A DNA stretch of 64,000 nucleotides from an uncultured Clostridia bacterium (GTDB taxonomy: Bacteria; Bacillota; Clostridia; Christensenellales; DTU072): the NCBI GenBank assembly GCA_946621465.1, contig CAMOOO010000008.1, positions 1-64,000 of the forward strand. Reading direction: 5' to 3'. This document shows, piece after piece, positions 42,763 to 52,600 of the stretch (the first letter of the stretch is position 1; every line of letters starts with the position of its first letter). Both the position numbers and the translations under genes were made by a program. The notes under the pieces are model-generated. The model worked only from the letters and a program-made list of their open reading frames with translations. It was not told the DNA's origin and ran no database searches.

Positions 42763-45366
42763 TTATTTCTTTTTCTTTTTATTGTTGTTTTTAGAGCCGT
42801 TCGAGGGCGCGTGACTGACGCCGGGGACGGGCTTTTTCGGGCTGTTTTTTGCACCATCGGAGGGTTTACTGGGTGCAGAAGACGACTCATTTTCGGTACT
42901 TTCTTCCATCTTTTTATCGATTTCCGCCACTTTTTCGGCAAAGTTTATTTTTTTACGTTGGACGGGGAAGAAGCTCCAGATAGCGGTGATGACGACGGCA
43001 ACGAGGACGAAGCTGATCGCCGCTCCGCGCGCAAGGACGCCAACCAGTTGTTTAATGACGATATTGCTACTGATAAAGTACATTCCGGCGCAAACGGCGG
43101 AAATCATCAGTGCGCCTGTAAAGATGGCCGGCATGGACTGCGTTGCGGAAAGAACGGCGCACTCCTTGCCCGATTTGCACTCGTCGCGGTTGCGTTCGAA
43201 GGTGTTGGCAAACAAGATAGCGTAGTCCACCGTACAGCCCAGTTCCACCGAGCTGATTATGACGTAGACGATAAAGTTGATACTCTCGCCGGCAAGATAG
43301 GAGAAAGAGAGGTTGAGCCAGATACCCAGTTCGATAACGAGAACGATAAGCAGGCTCTTTAACGGGTTCCGCAGTAAAATAGTAACGATAAGGAAAATAA
43401 TAACGACGGAAACGATGGTAACGCGCAGGAAATCGCCGGGGGTAATCTGCGCCATTTCATAGCCGGAAATAACCATACCGATGGCGTGCGAGGTGTCTTT
43501 ACCAAAGTAGCTGTCGCATAGCGCGGTGATACCGGCATAGATACTTTGCGCCTCTTCGTCTTCGACGTTGCCGTTGAAACTGACGGTGTACAGGGTGTAC
43601 CATTTGTCGTCGATTTTACGGAAGTAGGAATCTACCGTAGAAAAGTCCACTCCCTCGGACAGTTCGGCCAGTCTTTCCACTACGTCGGTAAGTTGTTCCG
43701 TCTCATTTTCTTCCAGTCCGAGCAGATCAAGGAACTCTACCATGGTGGTATCTATGGTGGTGTCCGACCTATTCAGAATGATTTTAACGTACTTTTCGTC
43801 GATATTCAGCACGGTAAAAGCACTCATGACGCCGGAGACTCTTTCGCCGCCGATACTTTCTATTTCCTTAGCAAAATCTTTATGGGTTTTGCCATCTTTC
43901 TTGATTTCAAATGGTACGGCTAAAATGAGCTGGTTCCCTAATTCGTTGGACAGCACCTGTTCTTCGGTGGTGTTTTCCTTTTCGTACAGTTGAAGATAGC
44001 TGAACGGCACTTTTGACTGCGCCAGATAGCACGGGACCAGCAATCCAACCGCCACGACGGCAATGCCGATACGGGCAAAGACGGAGAAGCGGGCGACCGG
44101 CTTTGCGATCATGCCCTTTTCAATAGGCTTTTTTAGCTTGGCTTTTTCGTTGAACTTTTTGGTAAAAGCGTGCGTGGTGGAAACGATCTGTTTATCGAGA
44201 AGGTAGGTCAGAATGGGTTGGAGAAGAAGGACGGTGACAACGGATAAAACAATACCTTTAATAAGGACGTTAGCGATGTCCGCGCCGATCTTAAATTGCA
44301 TACAATAGAGGGCAACGAATCCCCCTACCGTCGTCAGACCGCTTGCAAGGATACTTGCCGCCGCCTCCGGCCAGGTACTGAGAGTGGCTTCTTTGGCGTC
44401 CAAAAGTCCCCTGTTCTTTCGATACAGGTGGGTATAAAAGACAGCGTAGTCCATGGTGATAGCCAGTTGCAACACGGCGCTGATAGCAAAGCTGATAATG
44501 CTGATCGAGGGGAACAGGTAGTTCATGCCCATGCTAATGACGATACCGACGGTCAGGGTCAGGAGCATGATAAAAGGCTCTACCCAGCTGGAAGTAGTCA
44601 ATAGCAAAATAATTACGACCACTCCTACGCCTGCCAGAATAAACCAGGGCAGATCGGCGAGAGTGTCGTTGAGAAGTCGCTGTCCGGTCTCTATCGTCCC
44701 CGAAGAGGCGTAACTCGTGTCGGAAAATTCGCTCTTTATGTCGTCAAGGAGAGCATAGCTTTCTTCTCCCACGCCGTCTGTTGCCAGTAAAAAGAGCAGA
44801 ACGTAATCGTATACGCCTTCGGTTGCCGTTTCTCTCCGCAAAAAGGATCTGAGAGCGGACGGATCGACCAGGTCCACGTCGCTATGGGCGTAGGACGCTA
44901 TTTCCAAAAGGGCGACCATGTCGTCTACGTTTTCCGCAACGGAATACTTTTCCAACGCCTTTTCCAATAGTTCGCTGTTATCGTATATAATTTCGATGGC
45001 TTCGTTCAGTTTACTTTCCGTCGTTTCTATTCCGTCCATCGACCCCGACCAGGTGATGCCGGTAATCAATTTGTTTTCGGATAGGTTATCTATCTTTTCG
45101 TAGAGGAGCTTTTGTTCCTCTTTGTTTTCATCCACGCGAACAACGAGGGTGACGTAGCCGCGAATGGAGAATTGACTTTCCATAAAAACAAGTCCCGTTT
45201 TGGTGTCCGAGTCCTCGTCAAGGTAGCTGGAAACGTCGGAATTGATCTTATTTTTATTCAGCGAAAGAAAGACCGTTCCCACGATTGTCACGGCAAACAG
45301 CAACGCCATTGCAAACAGTATGACGCCTTTATATCTCAGGATCCCGTCGATGATCTTTTTCAGCAT
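42763..45366 (-). CDS. MMPL/RND-family membrane transporter
   Basis: An 867-residue protein with two similar halves, each with one helix, a large outside loop and five to six helices. The charged Asp-Tyr pairs in the central helices are kept in both halves (AITMDYAVFYTHLYRKNR near 290 and LGCTVDYAILFANTFERNR near 720), as in proton-driven MMPL transporters. Substrates of Gram-positive members include lipids and hydrophobic compounds; it is not known here. The C-terminus is a long cytoplasmic tail ending NNNKKKKK. AAAGGAG precedes the ATG. Monocistronic. Confidence 0.9.
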   Translation of the reverse strand: MLKKIIDGILRYKGVILFAMALLFAVTIVGTVFLSLNKNKINSDVSSYLDEDSDTKTGLVFMESQFSIRGYVTLVVRVDENKEEQKLLYEKIDNLSENKLITGITWSGSMDGIETTESKLNEAIEIIYDNSELLEKALEKYSVAENVDDMVALLEIASYAHSDVDLVDPSALRSFLRRETATEGVYDYVLLFLLATDGVGEESYALLDDIKSEFSDTSYASSGTIETGQRLLNDTLADLPWFILAGVGVVVIILLLTTSSWVEPFIMLLTLTVGIVISMGMNYLFPSISIISFAISAVLQLAITMDYAVFYTHLYRKNRGLLDAKEATLSTWPEAAASILASGLTTVGGFVALYCMQFKIGADIANVLIKGIVLSVVTVLLLQPILTYLLDKQIVSTTHAFTKKFNEKAKLKKPIEKGMIAKPVARFSVFARIGIAVVAVGLLVPCYLAQSKVPFSYLQLYEKENTTEEQVLSNELGNQLILAVPFEIKKDGKTHKDFAKEIESIGGERVSGVMSAFTVLNIDEKYVKIILNRSDTTIDTTMVEFLDLLGLEENETEQLTDVVERLAELSEGVDFSTVDSYFRKIDDKWYTLYTVSFNGNVEDEEAQSIYAGITALCDSYFGKDTSHAIGMVISGYEMAQITPGDFLRVTIVSVVIIFLIVTILLRNPLKSLLIVLVIELGIWLNLSFSYLAGESINFIVYVIISSVELGCTVDYAILFANTFERNRDECKSGKECAVLSATQSMPAIFTGALMISAVCAGMYFISSNIVIKQLVGVLARGAAISFVLVAVVITAIWSFFPVQRKKINFAEKVAEIDKKMEESTENESSSAPSKPSDGAKNSPKKPVPGVSHAPSNGSKNNNKKKKK

Positions 45367-45398
45367 GGAAACTCCTTTCGGCGATAAATATCTTATTT

Positions 45399-45427
45399 AT
45401 ACTAGCATATACCTTTTCATAAGTCAA
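45399..45427 (-). promoter_or_regulatory. Promoter of the MMPL gene
   Basis: TTGACT (45422-45427), 17-base spacer, TAGTAT (45399-45404), about 30 bases before the ATG. Confidence 0.7.
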
Positions 45428-45498
45428 CCGAACGACGACTCTCGACAATCTCGGCTCAGAAAAAGCCCTGAATATAGCAAATCTAAGAAACGCACCCG

Positions 45499-45527
45499 TT
45501 GACAATTATAAATAATTGTGATTTAAT
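45499..45527 (+). promoter_or_regulatory. Promoter of the metallophosphatase gene with palindromic operator
   Basis: TTGACA (45499-45504), 17-base spacer, TTTAAT (45522-45527). The perfect palindrome ACAATTATAAATAATTGT at 45502-45519 overlaps the -35 box and fills the spacer, a typical position for a repressor site. Confidence 0.75.
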
Positions 45528-45568
45528 AAGGTTGAAAAAATCTTAAACAGGAGTATGGTTTTATTCCA

Positions 45569-46702
45569 ATGAAACTGACCAAGAAAACAAAGATGTGGCT
45601 CATTCCCGTTCTCATTATTGCCATTCTCGGCGTTGGCGTCGGCGCCGGATTCGGCTTTGCTATCATTCCCTACAAGGGAACGAAATCAAACGAAATATGG
45701 CGTAGTAACGTACAGTTTAAAGAAAGCGACTATGAAAAGACCCTCGACATGGGCGATAAAGATGAATTCGTCATCCTCAATCTCGCCGACATTCAGATAG
45801 AGGATCTGAAACCGCACATGCACAAACCGACTTTTGAGATGCTGACGAAATTGATCGAAAAGACCAATCCCGATCTTATTACTTTGACCGGAGACCAGGT
45901 CAGCGGACCCTACGTTCGGTCCACCCTCAAAAAGATCTGTAAATTCATCGACGGCTTCGACATCCCCTGGGCGCCAGTCCTTGGCAACCACGACGGAGAA
46001 TGGAACCTGACCAGAAACGGCAACGGCGACTTCTACCAGAACGGCGGATACAAAAACGTCATCTTCCGTAAAAACGATCCGGCGCTTGGGGTAGGCAACT
46101 ACATCATCAACGTCGCCAAAAACGGCCAGTCCGTCCACACCCTCTTTATGATAGACAGTCACAACGAAAGAGAGTACGACAGCGGCACCGATTACGACTA
46201 CATCTGGTACAGTCAGATCGCCTGGTACGAGTGGGCGATAAACGGTATTAAAGACTTGAACGGCGGCAACGTCATCCCCTCTTCTTGCTTCTTCCACATT
46301 GCTCTGCCGGAATACGTCACGGCGTACGAAGGATATGAAGAGGGCATCTACGAAGGCGGCAACGTCAACAGAGAAACCATCTGCTGTGTGGAACACAAGA
46401 ATAAAGAAAACCCCTACAACAGCGGTTTTTATCAAAAGATGCAGGATCTGGGCAGTACCAAACTGGTTATGGTCGGTCACGATCACGCCAACTGCTCCTG
46501 GGTAAACTATAACGGCATCGTCCTTTCTTACGGTCTTAAATCGGGCTACGGCTCCTACTACGACAACGACCTTATCGGCGGCACCACCGTCACCATCAAA
46601 AAGGACGGCACCACCTCTCTTAATTATTACCGCTACTTAGACGGCGAAATTAAACTGGATAACAACATCACCGAAAAGGCCAGAAACAAAGGTAAAAAAT
46701 AA
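45569..46702 (+). CDS. Membrane-anchored metallophosphoesterase
   Basis: A 377-residue protein with one N-terminal helix (residues 10-32; no signal cleavage site is obvious), so the catalytic domain is outside. Calcineurin-type metal motifs are in order: NLADIQIE (D-x-[QH]), LTGDQVSG (GD-x2), VLGNHDGEW (GNHD), CFFHIALPEY (H) and GHDHANC (GHxH). Related to PhoD/MPP phosphatases and purple-acid-like extracellular enzymes. The best ribosome site, CAGGAG, is 12 bases before the ATG, with a five-codon mini frame in between whose stop overlaps the start (ATGA). Confidence 0.9.
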   Translation: MKLTKKTKMWLIPVLIIAILGVGVGAGFGFAIIPYKGTKSNEIWRSNVQFKESDYEKTLDMGDKDEFVILNLADIQIEDLKPHMHKPTFEMLTKLIEKTNPDLITLTGDQVSGPYVRSTLKKICKFIDGFDIPWAPVLGNHDGEWNLTRNGNGDFYQNGGYKNVIFRKNDPALGVGNYIINVAKNGQSVHTLFMIDSHNEREYDSGTDYDYIWYSQIAWYEWAINGIKDLNGGNVIPSSCFFHIALPEYVTAYEGYEEGIYEGGNVNRETICCVEHKNKENPYNSGFYQKMQDLGSTKLVMVGHDHANCSWVNYNGIVLSYGLKSGYGSYYDNDLIGGTTVTIKKDGTTSLNYYRYLDGEIKLDNNITEKARNKGKK

Positions 46703-46725
46703 AATTATATTTTTGAATAAACAAA

Positions 46726-46753
46726 AATCCGCCATCGCTTATGATGACGGATT
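46726..46753. terminator. Bidirectional terminator between metallophosphatase and membrane-protein operon
   Basis: AATCCG-CATC / GATG-CGGATT with one mismatch, 6-base loop, followed by TTTTTATT on plus and by T-rich DNA on minus. Confidence 0.88.
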
Positions 46754-46773
46754 TTTTATTGTCGAATAAAAAA

Positions 46774-47796
46774 CTACTCTTTCTTCTTGTCTTCCATTTC
46801 TTTTTTGCGCTTAATAAGCCCACCGATAGCGACCAGGGCGGCGAGGGAACAAACAAAGAGCGGAGCGACCGTCCAAACGGAACCGATCACTACGTCAAAG
46901 CTACTGTCATACACCAGCACCTCGACCACTTTCAACGCCAAAAACAGTAGCGCAAACAGAAATCCGGAAACAAAGGAGCCTACGCCTGTGCTTCTCTTTC
47001 CCTTTCTGCGAATGATAGGGGTAACGGAAAGAGCGACGGAACTGAGCATACTGCCGGCTACCATGGCAATAAGAACGTCCAGCCAGGTAAAAAGGTTGAG
47101 GACGATCTCGGCAAAGTTGAATCCGCCCGAACGTAAGATAATCGCCGACGAAAGGTCGGAGAGCGTCGCCATGCGCGGTTTGGCGTACAATAAAGTTACT
47201 ACCACCACGACGGCGCAAAGGACCAGCGTCCCAAATGCTCGAAGCAGACAGGTCGCCACCCCTTCGGTAGAGAAGTTCAACATCAGTTCGACAAGCATCA
47301 TCAAAATGATATAGGCAAAGGTCAAAATGATCATCACCAGTCCCCAGCGAGAAAGCTCCATATTGATAGCGACCGCGCCCAGCGCCGTTCCGCCGCAAAG
47401 ACCGTACATTCCGCCGGCAAAACGCAGGTAGGAAGAATAGTTTTTGCGCGCCTTTTCGGAGTCGGCGTTGAGTTTAAAGAGTTTCAGTAACTTAAAGACC
47501 ACCACGATCATTCGTATGGTCAGTCCCAACATAAGGGCGCCGAGCATGACGGTAATAACGACGTACCCTACCCCTGTACCGGTAGTCATCAACTGCAAAA
47601 GGGATTTCAGATCGGTAAATAATCCGATCAGATTGTTGATATCAAAAGGAATATTATAAAAGCGGAAGCCGCCCAAAAAAGCTCCGGCATAGAGGGCGAC
47701 GTCTCCCACGGCAATAATGATGCCGGAGATCAGCATGATAAGGTTATCTAATTTCTTCGTTTCGCCGGTAGAAACTTTTACTTCGTTCTCATTCAT
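46774..47796 (-). CDS. Polytopic membrane protein of unknown function
   Basis: A 340-residue protein with about eight hydrophobic helices and a lysine-rich C-terminus (KRKKEMEDKKKE). It is not recognised. It overlaps the upstream anchored protein gene by 8 bases, so the two are translated together and may form a complex. It is the third gene of an operon after the ywlG homologue. Confidence 0.72.
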   Translation of the reverse strand: MNENEVKVSTGETKKLDNLIMLISGIIIAVGDVALYAGAFLGGFRFYNIPFDINNLIGLFTDLKSLLQLMTTGTGVGYVVITVMLGALMLGLTIRMIVVVFKLLKLFKLNADSEKARKNYSSYLRFAGGMYGLCGGTALGAVAINMELSRWGLVMIILTFAYIILMMLVELMLNFSTEGVATCLLRAFGTLVLCAVVVVVTLLYAKPRMATLSDLSSAIILRSGGFNFAEIVLNLFTWLDVLIAMVAGSMLSSVALSVTPIIRRKGKRSTGVGSFVSGFLFALLFLALKVVEVLVYDSSFDVVIGSVWTVAPLFVCSLAALVAIGGLIKRKKEMEDKKKE

Positions 47797-48820
47797 TCTC
47801 TCTGTCCTCCATCATTGATCTGACGTAATCGCCCAGTACGGAATAGGCATCCGTGAACTCTTTCGGCTTGACCGTCTTCGTATCCGTTATGCCAAACAGA
47901 GTGTAATAATTTGTGACTGCCGAAGTAACGGCGGACGAACTGTCCCCGGTAGAACGATATTCGTCTACGTATTCAAAACAGGGCGCATTGCCGGAGAGGT
48001 CAATTGAACACACGCTCTTTCTTTCCCCTTCTTCCGGCTGCGTTTTATTGAACAAACTACCGCTTCTCGTCCATGCGCTGCGGTTATTGATATAATCGTT
48101 GACCATTCCTTCTATCGTATCCGCGTTATTTAAGCTATCGCCGATAAGGAGGGAAAAAATCTGCCATGCAACGACGTCGCACTGCTGTTTATATTCCTCG
48201 TCCAAGTCCGGCTCTTCACCGCTATGGTAGGTATCTTCCACGCCGATAGGAACGATGAACCATTGATTTAAATGGGATTGCAAACATTTTTTGAGCGCCA
48301 GGGTTTGTTTATTGTCTTCCTCTCTTGCCGGGGAGACCGATTTATTTGTTTCGTATTTACGGATACGCACGAAGCAGGTGTTTTCCGTAATATAAACGTC
48401 GCCCTCGATATTGGTGTCTGTCAAAACGGTATAAGAACCGCCGTCTGTATCCTCTTTACTCCGACTCGTTTGGAAAATAGATGCCGATACCTGTATTGCA
48501 TCGCTCCCGTAATACACGGTAGCCGTTCCCTTTCTCGCGCCACTGTTATCCGAACCGACGCTGTACGTTCTGGTGTCGCTGGAATAAATGGAAATGGTAT
48601 CGAAAGCTCCGTCCGCCTTTCCCGATTCCACCCTGCCGTAAAGGTAGTCCTCTGCCGACGGCAGGTTCAGGTACTTTAACGTCTCTTCCGGTTCTTCTAT
48701 CTTCACCTTCGACTCCACCGTCGGAATGGTAGCGTCCATTCCGGAATAGACGAACCCAATGACGCATGCAACGACAAGAAGCGCCGCCGAGACTGCCAAA
48801 GAAATAATTTTCTTGATCAT
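47789..48820 (-). CDS. Membrane-anchored extracytoplasmic protein, unknown
   Basis: A protein of about 343 residues with an N-terminal hydrophobic helix (MIKKIISLAVSAALLVVACV) followed by a polar extracytoplasmic domain with acidic patches (EEPDLDEEYKQQ). The frame is open 35 codons upstream but GGGGAGAA before the ATG at 48818-48820 sets the start. It could be a lipoprotein (VVAC at 15-18), although the Cys is inside the hydrophobic stretch. Middle gene of the ywlG operon, overlapping the next gene by 8 bases. Confidence 0.72.
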   Translation of the reverse strand: MIKKIISLAVSAALLVVACVIGFVYSGMDATIPTVESKVKIEEPEETLKYLNLPSAEDYLYGRVESGKADGAFDTISIYSSDTRTYSVGSDNSGARKGTATVYYGSDAIQVSASIFQTSRSKEDTDGGSYTVLTDTNIEGDVYITENTCFVRIRKYETNKSVSPAREEDNKQTLALKKCLQSHLNQWFIVPIGVEDTYHSGEEPDLDEEYKQQCDVVAWQIFSLLIGDSLNNADTIEGMVNDYINNRSAWTRSGSLFNKTQPEEGERKSVCSIDLSGNAPCFEYVDEYRSTGDSSSAVTSAVTNYYTLFGITDTKTVKPKEFTDAYSVLGDYVRSMMEDRENE

Positions 48821-48858
48821 TTGTTCTCCCCTTTTATAAATGATTTCCAATCGAAAAA

Positions 48859-49398
48859 TTATAGCATCTTCTCGTCGTAGATAGCTCTGATACCGCCGAT
48901 AAATTTGGGACGGACGCGAGCGCAAACGACATTGGCTTCACCGATCTTTTTGGTCTCGATACGCACCGGCACCGCTACCTTTTTGAGGTGCATCCCGATC
49001 AGTGTATCTCCGATATCCATACCGGCATCGGCCTTTATTTCTTCAACCACAATGGGATTTTGAAAGGAAGCATAGGCTACCGTCGCCAGCGATCCGCCCG
49101 CCTTTTTTTGCGGCACGACGTTGACGATCTCAGCGTTTGGCAGGGCCGCTCTTTCCGTCACGATCGCCCGGTTGAGATGTTCGCAACACTGCACGGCAAG
49201 ATAGATTCCTCTACTATTAAGGATATTATAGAGGGCGGAAAAAATCTCCTGCGCCGTCTCAAAGTTGGAGTCGGTGCCGATTTTGCTACCCATAACCTCG
49301 CTCGTAGAACAACCTACCACGAAGATATCCCCCGCTTTCAGGCGAGCTTTTTCCACGATTTCCGTTACTGCTCTTTCGCATTGCTGACCTATCGTCAT
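48859..49398 (-). CDS. ywlG: UPF0340 / TIGR01440 family protein (YwlG-like)
   Basis: A 179-residue protein with the YwlG features: VVGCSTSEVMGSKIGTDSN near residue 27, YLAVQCCEHLNRAIVTERAA and PQKKAGGSLATVAYASF. The family is conserved in Firmicutes and has no firm function. In Bacillus subtilis ywlG sits beside ywlF (rpiB) and ywlC (tsaC); both homologues are in this window too, though 30-40 kb away, which suggests an ancestral cluster broken up (inference). First gene of its operon, with a good ribosome site (AAGGAG). Confidence 0.93.
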   Translation of the reverse strand: MTIGQQCERAVTEIVEKARLKAGDIFVVGCSTSEVMGSKIGTDSNFETAQEIFSALYNILNSRGIYLAVQCCEHLNRAIVTERAALPNAEIVNVVPQKKAGGSLATVAYASFQNPIVVEEIKADAGMDIGDTLIGMHLKKVAVPVRIETKKIGEANVVCARVRPKFIGGIRAIYDEKML

Positions 49399-49434
49399 AA
49401 TAAAAACACTCCTTAGATTACCTGTTTTGATACT

Positions 49435-49463
49435 ATTATATTATCGCCAAAATAAAAAGTCAA
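49435..49463 (-). promoter_or_regulatory. Promoter of the ywlG operon
   Basis: TTGACT (49458-49463), 17-base spacer, TATAAT (49435-49440); leader about 30 bases. Confidence 0.85.
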
Positions 49464-49561
49464 ACCCGTTATATGCACAAAAGCGCATTTATCCTGGTCT
49501 TTTAGAAAGATTTTCAGACCGGCGCAAGTCCGATTTATTCTCTTTTCCCAAAACCCAAAAA

Positions 49562-49607
49562 GGACCCTTCCTCGCAAAAACGTTCCCGTTCTTGGTAAAA
49601 AGGGTCC
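49562..49607 (-). terminator. Terminator of the 2064-residue surface protein gene
   Basis: GGACCCTT (49600-49607, minus strand) pairs with AAGGGTCC (49562-49569), with a 30-base loop that can fold on itself, followed by TTTTTGGGTTTT on the minus strand. Confidence 0.75.
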
Positions 49608-49640
49608 CCATTTCAGGTTTTTTGATGAGTTAAAGAAAGA

Positions 49641-52600
49641 TTATCTGCGCTTTCTGCTCCTGAATTCCATGAAGGTTATAACACACAGCATGATCAACAC
49701 GAGACTTGCCAAAACGCACAAGAAGGCGATCAAACCGGCAGGCAATTTATTCCCTTGGGCAGCGACGTTTTCTTCCGCAGTCACGAGTATATCGTAGTTA
49801 GTGACCAGTGCCTTTTGGTCGTCCGTCAGCGACTCGTAGGCGGCCCTGACTTCCGCAATGGTCTCCGCATCGGTCAACGTACCGTTCTCTATTTCTTTAA
49901 TCTTTCCGATGACGCCATTTGCCGCCTCGTAATTGATCGAAACTCTCTTTGCCTCGGCATAGGCGATCTCCGCCGTCGCAATCGTTTCGGCTCCGCCGAC
50001 CAGTTCTTTCTGCTCGTCGGACAGGAGTGCAAACGCCTCTTTCGCCGCTTTTATTTTGTTTTCGCTTTCCGTCGAGTAGGTCACTTCGCCAATGGCGCTG
50101 ATTTTATCCATAGCGTCGTACACCTTTTCGGCGGTGTTAAGCGTACCGGCGTTGTCGACCAGTCCTTTAGACTCGGTGGGCAGATTATCATACGCTTCTT
50201 TCGCCGCGTCGATCTTATCTTTAACCTCTTCCGTCAGCGCAACGTCGCCGATGTCGGCAATAGCAAGGCTAGCATAAGTAGCTTCCGCCTCGAACAAAGT
50301 ATCACGATTCATTACCAGTGCTTTTTTGCTACCGGCAACTTTGTCATACGCAGTACGCGCAATGTCGATCTTCTCTTTGCATTCCTGTGTCAGAGCCACT
50401 TCTCCAATGGCGTCGATCTTTGCCATAGCGTCGTAAACGTCTTCCGCGTTGTTTAATTCTGCGACGTTATCAACCAGTGCTTTTTGCTTTTCGCTGAGTG
50501 CCTCAAACGCCTCTCTCGCATTGTCGATCTTTTCTTTGCTTTCCTTCGTCAATTCAACCTCGCCGATAGCGGCAATGATCCTTTCTACATAGGTTGCAGC
50601 TGCCTCGTCGTAAACGTCAATATTGCTAATTAGCGCTCTCTTTTCTTCGTCCAATGCACCAATTGCCTCTTTTGCCGCCTTTATCTTATTTTCGCTTTCC
50701 GTCGAATAGGTCACTTCTCCAATGGCGTTGATAGCGCCCTCGGCAAAAGCTATTTCGGCATCAATTAATTTATCCAAATTGCTGATCAATGCCCGTTGCT
50801 CCTCGTCCAGTCCGGCAACAATTTCTTTCGCTGCGTCGATCGCAGCTTTACTGCCGGGATAGGTCACTTCTCCGATAGCGTTGATAGCGCCTTCGGCAAA
50901 AGCTATTTCGGCATCAATTAATTTATCCAAATTGCTGATCAATGCCCGTTGCTCCTCGTCCAGTCCGGCAACAATTTCTTTCGCAAGATCGATTGCATCT
51001 TTGCTGCTCGGATAGGTCACCTCGCCGATCGCGTTGATAGCTTCTTCGGCAAAAGCTGCTTCGGCATTGATGAGGTCGTCTAAGTTATCGATCAACGCCA
51101 ATTGCTCTTCGTCGAGACCTTCTAAAGCCTCCAACGCCGCTTCAATAGCATCTATGCTGTCCGGATAAGTTATTTCTCCGATAGCGTCGATAGCGCCTCT
51201 TGCAAAAGCCGCTTCCGCAGCCTTAAGGTCGTCTAAGTTATAGACCAAATGCAGCAAATCTTCATCCAGCGCCTCGACAGCCTCTTTCGCCGCGTCAATA
51301 GCTCCTTTACTGGTAGGATAAACTACTTCTCCGATGGCGTCGATAGCTGCTACGACGTACTCTGCTTCCGCATTGCTCAAGTCGTTCAAGTTGTCGAGCA
51401 AGGATAATAGGTCTTCGTCCAATGCATCAACTGCGTCTTTCGCCGCGTCGATAGCATCTCTACTGTCCGGGAAAGATACCTGTCCGATGGCATCGATAGC
51501 TCCTTCAACATAAGCCACCTCCGCGTCCTTGAGGTCGTTTAAATAATCGCCGAGCAAAGGCAATTGATCTTCGTCCAGCGCGCCAACAGCGTCTTTCGCT
51601 CCGTCGATCGCGTCTTTGCTACCCGGGAACGTTACGTCGCCGATGGCGCTTATTTTACCCATAGCGTCGTACAATTTTTCCGCGTCTTCCAAATCGCCTA
51701 AATTGCTTACCAAAGCCAATTGATCGTCGTCAAGATCGGCAATAGCCGCTTTCGCCGCGTCGATCGCGTCTTTACTGCCCGGATAACTAACGTCGCCGAT
51801 GGCACCGATAGCGCCTTTGGCAAATTCTACTTCCGCATCCTTCAGGTCGTTCAAGTTGTCGACCAAAGGCAGTTGATCTTCGTCAAGATCGGCAACAGCC
51901 GCTTTCGCCGCGTCGATCGCGTCTTTACTGTCCGGATAACTGACGTCACCGATGGCGCCTATTTTGCCCATAGCGTCGTACAATTTTTCCGCGTCTTCCA
52001 AATCGCCTAAATTGCTTACCAAAGCCAATTGACCGTCGTCAAAGTCGGCAATGGCGTCTTTTGCCGCGTCGATCGCGTCTTTACTGTCCGGATAGGTCAC
52101 GTCGCCGATGGCACCGATAGCGCCTTTGGCAAATTCCGTTTCCGCATCCTTGAGGTCGCCCAAATTATCGACTTCCGCCAGTTGACCGTCGTCGAGATCG
52201 GCAACAGCCGCTTTCGCCGCGTCGATCGCGTCTTTGCTGCCCGGGAACGTTACGTCGCCGATGGCACCGATAGCACCTTTTGCAAATTCCTTTTCCGCAT
52301 CCTTCAAGTCGCCCAAATTACCGACCAAAGCCAATTGACCGTCGTCAAAGTCGGCAATGGCGTCTTTTGCCGCGTCGATCGCGTCTTTGCTGCCCGGATA
52401 AGTTACGTCACCGATGGCGTCGATGGCACCCTCTGCATAATCCGCCTCCGCTTCTTTCAAGGTATTTTCATACTCGCCAAGCATGTCTTTTTGGTCATTA
52501 CTGAGAGTGGAAACGGCAGTCTTCGCCTTATCAATCGCATCTTTGCTGTCCGGATAACTGACCTCGCCAATGGCATCGATGAGCAGAACGACGGCGTCTA

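Noticed and set aside
52030..52070. LPxTG sortase signal at the end of the GLUG protein (C-terminus at about 49641-49760)
   Set aside because: Only LPAG precedes the hydrophobic helix; the Thr-Gly order is absent, so simple membrane anchoring is more likely.
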